Shown: one piece after another, positions 25,565 to 33,897 of the stretch
Position numbering within the stretch: position 1 is the stretch's first letter
Layout: every line of letters starts with the position of its first letter
NCBI RefSeq assembly: GCF_000757485.1
Contig: NZ_JPYO01000045.1
Location: 196,121-260,120 of the forward strand
Source of the DNA: Achromobacter sp. RTa
GTDB lineage: Bacteria > Pseudomonadota > Gammaproteobacteria > Burkholderiales > Burkholderiaceae_B
Length of the DNA stretch: 64,000 bases
Direction of reading: 5' to 3'
The notes under the pieces: generated by a model
Database searches by the model: none
Told to the model about the DNA's origin: nothing
The model's input: the letters and a program-made list of their open reading frames with translations, nothing else
Made by a program: the position numbers and the translations under genes

Positions 25565-26962
25565 TCATGATCGGGCCTCTTGGGAGGATTCGTCGCGTGC
25601 GTTGCGGGCGATGGCCTCGCGATCCTGGTTCCGCCAGCCGGCGCGCAGGCGGGAAATCTGGCGCAGGGCTTGCTGCGACATCTTCCACCAGCCGAAGGGG
25701 CGGGGGTCGGCCAGCATGCTGAGAGCGCGCGCGTAGTCCAGCGTCAGGCCCGGGGTCCAGGCCATGGTCAGGGCGCGCTTGCGGATCTGCGCCGCCACCC
25801 AGAGTTCCGGCGTCAGCAACAGGCGCAGCAGCACGCGCCAGCCGGCGGTGGGGCCGTGCAGGCGGCCCACGACGCCGTCCAGCGCCGCTTCCAGGCCGTT
25901 GGCCACCGAACTGGAGCAGTTGCGGTGCGTGAGGTTGTAGGTCGTGTTCTTGCGGTATTCGTCCCAGAACGTCTGCAGTTTGGCTGCGTCGTAGTTGCGG
26001 ATGCGCACCTGCATGGTGGACGGGCACCATGCCTTGGACTCGGTCGGATAATCGGGCTGGAACACGCCGGGGACGTTATTGTCGGCCGTGGCGCGCAATA
26101 AGGTGCCGAACTGTTCGGGGGAGTGGTCGATTTCCTGCGCCGGATAAAGGCTGATATATACGCCTTCAGGCGATTCCATCGCCGCGTGGCCGGTCGATAC
26201 CACGCCATTGACGTCCACGGCCGCGATATAGCGGTCCACCACCGGATAATTGCGCGTTTCCGTCTTCGCCGAACCGGACGGCGTCCAGACGTGAACCGTC
26301 AGTGCGCGTTCGGACTCCAGGGGTGGGCCGTCGAATACCGTTTGCGGCGGGGCGTCGGCGCGCGTGGGCATGAAGTCCGGATGCGGGTTGGCGTCCAGGG
26401 CCGGATTCGAATCCAGGCGGCGGACCCGATAGGCGAGCGCCAACAGCTTCAGCCCCGAAAAGGCCAGGAACAGCCCCAGGCAGTACGGCACGGTTCCCAC
26501 GTAGTGGGTGGGGTAGGGCTGGAAAAAGAAAATGGCCAGCAGTATTTCGGCCACGCCGGAGGCGAAAACGTAGCGCCAGCGTTCATAGCGCACCACATAG
26601 GCGGCGGTGCATTGCAACAATCCGTCCACCAGGAACAGCAGGCCGAAAATCATGGACAGCAGGAAATGCCCGTGATGGTGGCCGGCCAGCACCAGGATGC
26701 CGGCGGCCAACACGATGACGCCTTTGGCATAGCGCAGCACCCGCTGCCCGCCAACCCCCGACTTGGCGATGGCCAGCGTCGCCAGGCCCTCGATCACGAA
26801 GATCGCGGCAAAGACATTCAGCGGAAAATAAACCGCGTTGTCCAGCGCGTCGATGAAAAGCAGAACGCCCGCGATCAGGAACAACCAACCGATAACCAAC
26901 AGGCCGCGAGCCCGTTTGCGCAGATATTCGACACCAAGCAGCAATAAAACCAGGTGGCCCAT
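25565..26962 (-). CDS. HdeD/DUF308-type membrane protein fused to a papain-like domain
   Basis: A 465-aa protein. Residues 1-180 hold six hydrophobic segments in the pattern of HdeD/DUF308 acid-resistance membrane proteins, with a HHHGH cluster in a loop. Residues about 215-360 form a soluble domain with VNGVVSTGHAAM (His) and YNLTHRNCSSSVANGLEAAL (Asn-Cys), again a permuted papain-like signature. The fusion and the adjacency to the DUF4105 protein (about 50 nt downstream) suggest one operon for cell-envelope lipid or lipoprotein processing. That role is inference. Confidence 0.75.
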   Translation of the reverse strand: MGHLVLLLLGVEYLRKRARGLLVIGWLFLIAGVLLFIDALDNAVYFPLNVFAAIFVIEGLATLAIAKSGVGGQRVLRYAKGVIVLAAGILVLAGHHHGHFLLSMIFGLLFLVDGLLQCTAAYVVRYERWRYVFASGVAEILLAIFFFQPYPTHYVGTVPYCLGLFLAFSGLKLLALAYRVRRLDSNPALDANPHPDFMPTRADAPPQTVFDGPPLESERALTVHVWTPSGSAKTETRNYPVVDRYIAAVDVNGVVSTGHAAMESPEGVYISLYPAQEIDHSPEQFGTLLRATADNNVPGVFQPDYPTESKAWCPSTMQVRIRNYDAAKLQTFWDEYRKNTTYNLTHRNCSSSVANGLEAALDGVVGRLHGPTAGWRVLLRLLLTPELWVAAQIRKRALTMAWTPGLTLDYARALSMLADPRPFGWWKMSQQALRQISRLRAGWRNQDREAIARNARDESSQEARS

Positions 26963-27219
26963 CTTCTCAGCGCTCCTGTCGCGTATTAAGGGGTAGGGAT
27001 AGCGTGGATTTTCCTGTTTTCGGCTGCAGCTTCATGGCAAGCGCCGAATCGATCGAAAATAAGGGCCAGGGCAAATCCCGTCAACGAGATATTTTGCCAA
27101 TCACGTTAATAAATGTTTCTTCGTGCCGCGCAAAGGCCCGTCAACGCTGGCGCGCCCTTTTTCTGCGGCGCTGCAAATAATGTCAGACTACGGTTTTGCC
27201 ATGGCGACTCGAGGTCGAT

Positions 27220-27624
27220 ATGAATAATCGGGCAAGCAGTGCGCCGGAAGGCGAAGCTGGGCTTGATCCCGCTCGCCTGATCGATGCCAGGATCCGGGAG
27301 TTGAACGACTGGCGAGGGGCCATGTTGGCCCAGGTGCGCGCGGTGATCCTGCGGGCGGATCCCGGGGTGGTCGAAGAGTGGAAATGGCGGGGCGTGCCGG
27401 TGTGGTCGCACGGCGGCATTCTTTGCACCGGCGAAACCTATAAAAGCGCCGTCAAACTGACGTTCGCCAAGGGCGCGGCGCTTGCCGACGCCACCGGGCT
27501 GTTCAACGCCAGCCTGGACGGCAACACGCGCCGCGCGATCGATCTCCACGAAGGCGACGAGCTGGACGAAGAGGCCCTGGCGGCGCTGATACGCGCCGCG
27601 GCCGCCCTGAACACGGGATCCTGA
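27220..27624 (+). CDS. DUF1801/YdhG-like protein
   Basis: A 134-aa small soluble protein. The segment VEEWKWRGVPVWSHGGILC (about 54-72), then KSAVKLTFAKGA, is characteristic of the DUF1801 (YdhG/YdeI) fold, which binds small ligands of unknown identity. ATG at 27220 has GAGG six nt upstream. It stands alone between a divergent membrane protein gene and a convergent SMP-30 gene. Confidence 0.8.
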   Translation: MNNRASSAPEGEAGLDPARLIDARIRELNDWRGAMLAQVRAVILRADPGVVEEWKWRGVPVWSHGGILCTGETYKSAVKLTFAKGAALADATGLFNASLDGNTRRAIDLHEGDELDEEALAALIRAAAALNTGS

Positions 27625-27648
27625 GGCGCGGGCGCGCAGGCCCGGACC

Positions 27649-28584
27649 TCAGGGGCGCGCGGCGCCCGCCGTATCCACGTACAGCGCATAGAGGCACTGG
27701 CCCGCCACCATGAAAAGCCGGTTGCGCCGCAGTCCGCCGAAGCACAGGTTGGCGCAGCGGTTGGGCAGGGCGATGCGGCCCAGCGGCACGCCGTCCGGCG
27801 CGAATACCATCACTCCGTTCAGGGCGGGGTCCGGTCCCCAGCCCACCCAGACATTGCCTTCCATGTCGCAGCGCATGCCGTCCGGTATCCCCTGGTCGCC
27901 GGCGTCCACGAAGATCCGCCCCTGCGCGAGCGTCCGCTCGTCCCGGACTTCGTAGACCCGGATCCGATTGGGCCGGGAGCCGTTTTCGGCGATGTACAGC
28001 AGGCTCTCGTCGGGCGAGAAGCACAGGCCGTTCGGATTCAGGATGTCCGATGCGACCACCTCGAGGCGTCCCGTCTCCGGATCGAGCCGGTATACGTGGG
28101 TCGGCAGCTCGGGCTGCGACTTGTATCCCTCGTAGTTGTTGAGAATGCCGAAGACGGGGTCGGTGAACCAGATCGAATGGTCGCTCTTCACGACGACGTC
28201 ATTGGGTGAATTGAGCCGCCGCCCCTCGTAACGATCGGCCAGCACCGTCAGCGTGCCGTCGTATTCGGTGCGCGCTACCCGGCGGCCGCCATGCTCGCAG
28301 GTGACGAGGCGGCCCTGGCGGTCCCGGGTATTGCCGTTGGCGAAGCCGGCGTTGCGGCGGTAGATCGACACGGCGCCGCTTTCCTCGTCCCAGCGCATGA
28401 TGCGGCTGTTCGGGATGTCGCTCCACAGCAGATACCGGCCGTCGCCGAACCAGACCGGCCCCTCCCCATAGCGGATACCCGTGGCCAGGCGCTCGATCGC
28501 CGCATTGTCGATGCGGTATTTCAGGAAACGAGGATCGAGCACTTCGATGGCCGGATCCGGGTAGGTCTCGCTGGGTTGCCACAT
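27649..28584 (-). CDS. SMP-30/gluconolactonase family protein
   Basis: A 311-aa six-bladed beta-propeller hydrolase, expected to open sugar or aromatic-derived lactones with a divalent cation. Seen are the ATGIRYGEGPVWFGDGRYLLWSD opening with the conserved Glu (about 36-60), the RLNSPNDVVV asparagine (about 143-152), and NPNGLCFSPDESLLYIAE with the Asp/Asn metal site (about 203-222). The start at 28584 fits. The FAD oxidoreductase gene ends 32 nt upstream on the same strand, so the two may be one operon: flavoenzyme makes a lactone, this opens it. Confidence 0.88.
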   Translation of the reverse strand: MWQPSETYPDPAIEVLDPRFLKYRIDNAAIERLATGIRYGEGPVWFGDGRYLLWSDIPNSRIMRWDEESGAVSIYRRNAGFANGNTRDRQGRLVTCEHGGRRVARTEYDGTLTVLADRYEGRRLNSPNDVVVKSDHSIWFTDPVFGILNNYEGYKSQPELPTHVYRLDPETGRLEVVASDILNPNGLCFSPDESLLYIAENGSRPNRIRVYEVRDERTLAQGRIFVDAGDQGIPDGMRCDMEGNVWVGWGPDPALNGVMVFAPDGVPLGRIALPNRCANLCFGGLRRNRLFMVAGQCLYALYVDTAGAARP

Positions 28585-28616
28585 GGGTCTTCCTTCTGGG
28601 GCGGGGCCGGCCGTCG

Positions 28617-30008
28617 TCAGGACGCCGCTGGCGGGATGTTCTGGTTATGGCGGAACAGATTGCCCGGGTCGTAGCGGGTCTTTGCGCGCACCAGCCGTTC
28701 GAAGTTCTGCCCGTAGGCGGCGCCGAGGCGTTCCGGCTCGTCCTGAGTCAGGAAATTCACGTACACGCCGCCCTGGGAATAAGGCTCCGTCGTGCGGAAC
28801 AGCGCCCGCGCCCACGCGATGCAGCGGTCGTCATCCTGCGGGGCGTCCCAGCGGCCATGCACGTTCATCGCGAACTGCGCGGCGCGGTGCGGATAGGCCG
28901 TGGCTGGAACGGGCACGCGCATAGCGACGCCGCCGATATGGCCCAGGAAGATCTCGCATTGCGGCGAAGGCAGGTTTTCGACGGCGTCGATGATGGCGTC
29001 GATCAGCCCATCCTGCAGCGGGCCCAGGTTGTGCGATTTCCAGTAGTTGCGCGCCCCGGGCATCAGCAGGGGATCGAAGGCCTTCTGCCATGCCGTGTAG
29101 GGCATGGGCCCCAGATGCTCGCCATACGGCTGGCCCCAGCCGCGCACCGCCTCGACGGCGGCCGGCCCCTGGTCCGGATCGCCCGAATAGCAGATGGCGA
29201 AGGCGAGCATCGGCTTGCCGTGCACGGACTCCGGCAGGAAGGGCAGCGGGGGCGCCTGCCGCAGCACTGCCCACACGGTCAGATCCTCCGGCATGGTTTT
29301 GAGCGCCTCGCGGTATTTCAGCAGGGCCTGCCTGCCCTGTTCCAGCGGCAGCACCACCAATCCCCCATACACCATTGGCCCGACGGGATGCAGCTGGAAC
29401 TCGAACATCGTGACCACCCCGAAGTTCCCGCCGCCGCCCCGGATCGCCCAGAACAGGTCTTCGTTGTCTTCCGCGCTGGCGTGCAGGAGCCCGCCGTCGG
29501 CAGTGACGACGTCGGCCGAGACCAGGTTGTCGATGGTCAGGCCATGCCTGCGGGTCAGCCAACCGAAGCCGCCGCCCAGTGTGAGGCCCGCCACTCCGGT
29601 CGTCGAATTGACGCCTAGCGGCACGGCCAGGCCAAAGGCCTGGGTTTCGTGGTCCAGGTCCGCCAGGGTCGCGCCGGGTTCCACATAGGCCCTGGCGCGC
29701 CGGGGATCGACCCGCACGGACTTCATCGGGGAAAGGTCGATCATCATGCCGCCGTCGCAAACGGCGGTGCCGGCGATGTTGTGGCCGCCGCCGCGGACGG
29801 CCACCACCAGGCCGTTGGCACGCGCGAAATCCACCGCCTGGCGCACGTCTGCGGCGCCAGCGCACCGGAGGATGACCGCCGGGCGACGGTCGATCATGGC
29901 ATTCCAGATTTTGCGGGCGTCGTCATAGCCCGCTTCGCCGGGGGCCAGCACCTGGCCCCGCGCGGACGCCCTGAGGGCGTCCAGCGCGTCATTGGACAAT
30001 TTGCTCAT
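28617..30008 (-). CDS. FAD-linked oxidoreductase with BBE domain
   Basis: A 463-aa flavoprotein of the p-cresol methylhydroxylase/vanillyl-alcohol oxidase fold. AVRGGGHNIAGTAVCDGG (about 68-85) includes the histidine that in this family binds FAD covalently; LTLGGGFGWLTRRHGL and AIRGGGGNFGVVT continue the FAD domain; the C-terminal berberine-bridge element ends YDPGNLFRHNQNIPP. Relatives oxidise sugars, nicotine or aromatics with O2. AGGAGG six nt before the ATG at 30008 fixes the start rather than the GTG next to it. Confidence 0.9.
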   Translation of the reverse strand: MSKLSNDALDALRASARGQVLAPGEAGYDDARKIWNAMIDRRPAVILRCAGAADVRQAVDFARANGLVVAVRGGGHNIAGTAVCDGGMMIDLSPMKSVRVDPRRARAYVEPGATLADLDHETQAFGLAVPLGVNSTTGVAGLTLGGGFGWLTRRHGLTIDNLVSADVVTADGGLLHASAEDNEDLFWAIRGGGGNFGVVTMFEFQLHPVGPMVYGGLVVLPLEQGRQALLKYREALKTMPEDLTVWAVLRQAPPLPFLPESVHGKPMLAFAICYSGDPDQGPAAVEAVRGWGQPYGEHLGPMPYTAWQKAFDPLLMPGARNYWKSHNLGPLQDGLIDAIIDAVENLPSPQCEIFLGHIGGVAMRVPVPATAYPHRAAQFAMNVHGRWDAPQDDDRCIAWARALFRTTEPYSQGGVYVNFLTQDEPERLGAAYGQNFERLVRAKTRYDPGNLFRHNQNIPPAAS

Positions 30009-30284
30009 CACACACCTCCTTGAAGGTGCCGATTCCTAGACTGTGTCTAAAACGAGCCGTCTCTGTATGCGGGGCGCGACATGGCATCCGCCTCCTGTGA
30101 AAAGGGCCATGACCCTGGTGCACCACGCATCCGGCGCGTCGCGCCAGGAGCAAGTCGGCGGGCTCCCATTACGCGGAATGGAGCGTGCGTGTCTGCAAAG
30201 TATAGGCCTGCGCCGGCCGGCTGGCAGCATCTCTTCGGGGCGCCTCCTGCCGGCGGGCCCGGCCGAGGGCAGCCCTGGCCGGGC
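30009..30284. other. Intergenic region with a short palindrome
   Basis: 276 nt between two minus-strand genes, holding the promoter of the flavoprotein gene. A TAGAC-TGT-GTCTA dyad lies at 30037-30049, just upstream of its ribosome binding site, and could be an operator. Downstream of the MurA-like gene, CCCGGCC...GGCCGGG near 30260-30285 can form a hairpin without a U-tract. Confidence 0.4.
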
Positions 30285-31586
30285 TTATTCCTCGCTGGTC
30301 CACTCGACCTGCACGCCGAGGCTGCGCAGGTTTTCGACGAAGCGCGGGTGCGCGCGGCGGATCGGCGTGGCGTTGCGGATCTCCGAACGGCCGTCGATGC
30401 TGCTGGCGATCATGAAGAGAGCGATCGCGACCCGGATGATGTAGGGGCTTTCCACCACCGCCGGGGTCAGCGGCGTGCCGCCGAAGGTGATCACGCGGTG
30501 AGGATCCGACGAGAACACGTGGGCGCCGAACTTGGACAGTTCGCCCGTCCAGCCCAGCGCGCCGTCGTAGACCTTGTTCCAGAACATGGCGTTGCCCTCG
30601 GCGCACACGCCCAGGGCGATGAAGATAGGCAGCAGGTCCACCGGGAAATACGGCCACGGCGCGGCCTCGACCTTGGTCAGCACGTTGCTGGTGAAGGGCG
30701 TTTGCACCTTCAGCGGCCCCTGGCGCAGCGCCCGCGACCAGCCGTTTTCGTGCACGATCTGCACGCCGAATTTGGCGAACGTGCGGTCGATCAGCGGGAA
30801 ATTGCCGGGGGTGCTGTTGCGCACCACCACATCGCCGCCCGTGATCGCGCCCAGCGCGAGGAAGGTGGTGATTTCGTGGAAGTCTTCCTCGAAGGTGAAT
30901 TCACCGCCCCGCAGGGTGGCGCCGCCGCGCACCGTGAGGCGCGAGGTGCCGATGCCGTCGATATCGGCGCCCATCATCGCCATGAAGCGGCAGAACTCCT
31001 GCACGTGCGGTTCGGAGGCGGCGTTGGTCAGGGTGGATTCGCCCTGGGCCGCGGCGGCGCACAGCACGAAGTTCTCGGTCGTGGTCACCGAGGCGTAGTC
31101 CAGCCAGTGGTGGGTCGGCTTCAGCGGGCCGCCGCTGCGCACCAGCAGCGAGCCGGCTGCGCGTTCCACCTCGCCGCCGAACGAGCGGAAGATGTCCACG
31201 TGCGGATCGATCTCGCGCACGCCCAGCGTGCAGCCCTTGACGTTGTCCTCCAGCCGCGCCACGCCGAAGCGGGCCAGCAGCGGCGGCACCAGCATGATGG
31301 ACGAGCGCATTTCCTCGGGCAGCCGGTGCAAGGCGGCGTCGAAGACCGTGTCGCGGTGGTGCAGGTCCAGCGTGCGCGTGGCCTCGTCCAGCCGGACGTC
31401 GCTGCCCAGCGTGCGGAAGATGTCCAGGATCTTGCGGACGTCCGTGATGTCCGGCACGCCGTGCAGCCGCAGCGGCTGGTCGGTCAACAGCGTGGCGCAC
31501 AGCACGGGCAGCACCGCGTTCTTGTTTGCCGAAGGAATGACGCGGCCGCGCAGGGGCGTGCCGCCGTGGACGATGAGATTGGACAT
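30285..31586 (-). CDS. UDP-N-acetylglucosamine 1-carboxyvinyltransferase-like protein (MurA paralogue)
   Basis: A 433-aa EPSP-synthase-fold enolpyruvyl transferase. MurA residues kept include Lys22-Asn23 in ANKNAVLPV, an Arg in EMRSS (94), the fosfomycin-target cysteine in KGCTLG (Cys119), and the aspartate in PYFPVD. However, the usual SGAKNAALP is SANKNAVLP, the usual GGCTIGARPVDLH has become KGCTLGVREIDPH, and several segments are quite diverged. It lies alone rather than in the cell-wall or his cluster. It could be a second MurA or act on another UDP-sugar. ATG at 31586 matches family starts. Confidence 0.8.
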   Translation of the reverse strand: MSNLIVHGGTPLRGRVIPSANKNAVLPVLCATLLTDQPLRLHGVPDITDVRKILDIFRTLGSDVRLDEATRTLDLHHRDTVFDAALHRLPEEMRSSIMLVPPLLARFGVARLEDNVKGCTLGVREIDPHVDIFRSFGGEVERAAGSLLVRSGGPLKPTHHWLDYASVTTTENFVLCAAAAQGESTLTNAASEPHVQEFCRFMAMMGADIDGIGTSRLTVRGGATLRGGEFTFEEDFHEITTFLALGAITGGDVVVRNSTPGNFPLIDRTFAKFGVQIVHENGWSRALRQGPLKVQTPFTSNVLTKVEAAPWPYFPVDLLPIFIALGVCAEGNAMFWNKVYDGALGWTGELSKFGAHVFSSDPHRVITFGGTPLTPAVVESPYIIRVAIALFMIASSIDGRSEIRNATPIRRAHPRFVENLRSLGVQVEWTSEE

Positions 31587-31674
31587 GGGGAAAGAGGGCG
31601 CCGGGTTGGATAGCGGTGCCGGGAATTGTAGCGTCCGCATGCCGCCGCTGTTTTTGGAGGGATTGCCAATCGTG

Positions 31675-32667
31675 TCAGATGGCGAGTGGTTGCGGCTCCT
31701 CGCGCGGGGCGTGGGCCGGCGTGGCGCAGAACTGCCGGCGATACGCCGACGGAGACACCGAGAAGGCAGCCTGGAAATGCTGTCGGAACGAGGCCGGCGA
31801 GCCGAAGCCGGCCAGTTCCGCGATCCGGTCCACCGCCTTGTCGCTCGTTTCCAGCAGCCGCTGGGCCGCCGCCAGCCGGTGGTTGAGCACCCACTGCGAC
31901 ACGGTGGCGCCTGTCTTGGCCTTGAAGCGCCGCGTGAAATTGCGGCGGCTCATGCCGGCGCGATCGGCCAGCAGATCCAGCGTGAGGGGCTGCTCCAGGT
32001 GCTCCAGCGCCCAGTCCAGCGCGGCGCCCAGCCGGTCCGTCCCCATGATGCCGGGCAGGGGCTGCTCGATGTACTGGGCCTGCCCGCCGTCCCTGTGCGG
32101 CGCCACCACCATGCGCCGGGCCACGCGGTTGGCGATTTCCGCCCCATGATCACAGCGCAGCAGGTGCAGGCAGCAATCGATGGCGGCGGCGGTGCCGGCG
32201 GAGGTGAGGATGTCGCCGTCGTCCAGGTACAGGGATTTGCGGTCAAGCCGCACCTTGGGATAGCGGCGCGCGAAATCCTCGCCCCAGGCCCAGTGCGTGG
32301 CCGCGGCGCGCCCGTCCAGCAGGCCGGCGTCGGCCAGCACGAAGGTGCCCAGGCACAGTCCCGCGATCCGGGCGCCCCGGCCATGGCCCGCGCGCAGCGC
32401 GTCCAGCAGGGCCGCGGGCGCGGTTTCGTCGGGGTCGCGCCATGCGGGCATGATGATGGTGTCGGCCTGTTCCAGCGCGGAAAGCCCGTGCTCAACCTGG
32501 ATCTTGAATCCCGACATGGTGGGAATCAGGCCAGGCTTCTCCGCGCAGATCAGCAGCTGGTAGCGCGGCACGCCAAGGCGGGCCAGATCGTCGCCGAACA
32601 CCATGCAGGGGACGGACAGGTGAAAAGGGCTGATGCCCTCGAAGGCAATGATGGCGACGGTATGCAT
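31675..32667 (-). CDS. GlxA-family AraC-type transcriptional regulator
   Basis: A 330-aa regulator with an N-terminal DJ-1/PfpI-like domain (about 1-185; IMPAWRDPDE, GLCLGTFVLADAGLLDGRAATHW pattern with cysteine at the nucleophile-like turn) and a C-terminal double HTH AraC domain (about 220-320; RNFTRRFKAKTGATVSQWV, then FGSPASFRQHFQAAF). It diverges from the isochorismatase-like hydrolase gene 190 nt away, which is its likely target. The ATG at 32667 is preferred to a TTG 24 nt upstream. Confidence 0.88.
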   Translation of the reverse strand: MHTVAIIAFEGISPFHLSVPCMVFGDDLARLGVPRYQLLICAEKPGLIPTMSGFKIQVEHGLSALEQADTIIMPAWRDPDETAPAALLDALRAGHGRGARIAGLCLGTFVLADAGLLDGRAAATHWAWGEDFARRYPKVRLDRKSLYLDDGDILTSAGTAAAIDCCLHLLRCDHGAEIANRVARRMVVAPHRDGGQAQYIEQPLPGIMGTDRLGAALDWALEHLEQPLTLDLLADRAGMSRRNFTRRFKAKTGATVSQWVLNHRLAAAQRLLETSDKAVDRIAELAGFGSPASFRQHFQAAFSVSPSAYRRQFCATPAHAPREEPQPLAI

Positions 32668-32857
32668 GCAGAGGCCCGGCGGAATGCGCAAAGGGTTGAA
32701 ACCCGGTTTGGCCCGATTCTAGCAATTGTTGTCCATCGGGCCACTATCGCCAGGCCGGCCTCGGCGGGACACTGTAGTCCTCCGCCCCACCGGGCGCAGG
32801 ACCGGCCCGCGGCACCGCGCGGCCCCGATTCCATCCGACACCGCAAAGGAAAGCATC

Positions 32858-33469
32858 ATGAGCCATCCCACCATCCGCACCCTGGCGGGCGCCGCAGCCC
32901 CGGCGTCCCTGGACGCTTCCAGCACCGCGTTGCTGGTCATCGATTTCCAGAACGAATATTTCACCGGCAAAATGCCGATTCCCGACGGCAAGGCCGCCTT
33001 GGGCAATGCGCAACGCCTGATTGCCCATGCCGACCAGGCCGGGATGCCGGTATTCCACATCCAGCACCTTACGCCCGAAGGCAGCCCGGTCTTCGCCGAG
33101 CGCAGCGCCACCGCCGAATTCCATGCCGAGCTGCAGCCCGCGCCGCATCACACGGTGCTGCGGAAGACTTCGGTAAGCGTGTTCCCGACCACCGACCTGG
33201 ACCAGCGCCTGAAAGCCGCGGGCATCAAGACGCTCGTCATCACGGGCTTGATGACGCACGCCTGCGTGGCCGGCGCCGCGCGCGACGCCGTGCCCCTGGG
33301 CTACGGCGTCATCGTGGCCGAGGATGCCTGCGCCACCCGCGATCTGGACCGCGCGGACGGCAGCGTCGTGACCCACGACAGCCTGCACCGCGCCGCCTTG
33401 GCGAGCATCGACGATACCTTCGGGGATGTGCTGACGACGGAGCAGGTGCTGAAGCTGCCGCTGGCCTGA
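32858..33469 (+). CDS. Isochorismatase-like cysteine hydrolase
   Basis: A 203-aa enzyme with the full Asp-Lys-Cys triad: Asp29 (LVIDFQNEYF), Lys103 (LRKTSVSVF) and Cys136 (MTHACV), and the non-proline cis-peptide region next to Cys. Members hydrolyse amides, N-carbamoyl compounds or isochorismate; the triad supports amidase-type chemistry. AAAGGAAAG precedes the ATG at 32858. Divergent from the GlxA-type regulator and convergent with the cupin gene. Confidence 0.9.
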   Translation: MSHPTIRTLAGAAAPASLDASSTALLVIDFQNEYFTGKMPIPDGKAALGNAQRLIAHADQAGMPVFHIQHLTPEGSPVFAERSATAEFHAELQPAPHHTVLRKTSVSVFPTTDLDQRLKAAGIKTLVITGLMTHACVAGAARDAVPLGYGVIVAEDACATRDLDRADGSVVTHDSLHRAALASIDDTFGDVLTTEQVLKLPLA

Positions 33470-33482
33470 TCCAGCCGGGGCG

Positions 33483-33842
33483 CTACTGCGTGACGCTGAT
33501 GAAGTAGATCTTCTTTACGGCCTGGTCCACTTCCCAGCGGCCCGAATAGCCTTCGGGCATGACGAAGGCGTCGCCCACTTCCAGCGCGTGCACGGTGCCG
33601 TCGGGATCGACCAGCCGGCACGCGCCTTCGACGATGTAGCCGAACTCGATGTAGCCCGCGTTGTTCGCCTGGAACGTGCCGGCCGTGCTTTCCCACACGC
33701 CGGCGCGCGCCTTCTGGTGGTCGAATGCCTTGACGCTGAGGAAAGAGGCGTCGCCGGTAAGCGGCTGCTTGGGTTTGCCGGGAACGGGGTCGACCATCGG
33801 GCCGCCGTTGAAGCGGATCAGTCGCGCGTTGTTGTCAGGCAC
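33483..33842 (-). CDS. Cupin-domain protein
   Basis: A 119-aa single cupin (EutQ/DUF861-like). The strands around AGYIEFGYIVEGACRLVD and LEVGDAFVMPEGYSGRWEV are cupin motifs 1 and 2, although the metal histidines of typical motif 1 (HxH) are absent, so it may bind ligand without metal. GTG start at 33842 with GGAG eight nt upstream. Last in a same-strand group after XRE regulator, MFS permease and FAD oxidase, so probably part of that catabolic unit. Confidence 0.82.
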   Translation of the reverse strand: MPDNNARLIRFNGGPMVDPVPGKPKQPLTGDASFLSVKAFDHQKARAGVWESTAGTFQANNAGYIEFGYIVEGACRLVDPDGTVHALEVGDAFVMPEGYSGRWEVDQAVKKIYFISVTQ

Positions 33843-33897
33843 TGCGTTTTCTCCATGAAACTAGGGTGAAAAAAATGGGGACCAGGGCGAGCCGGCC

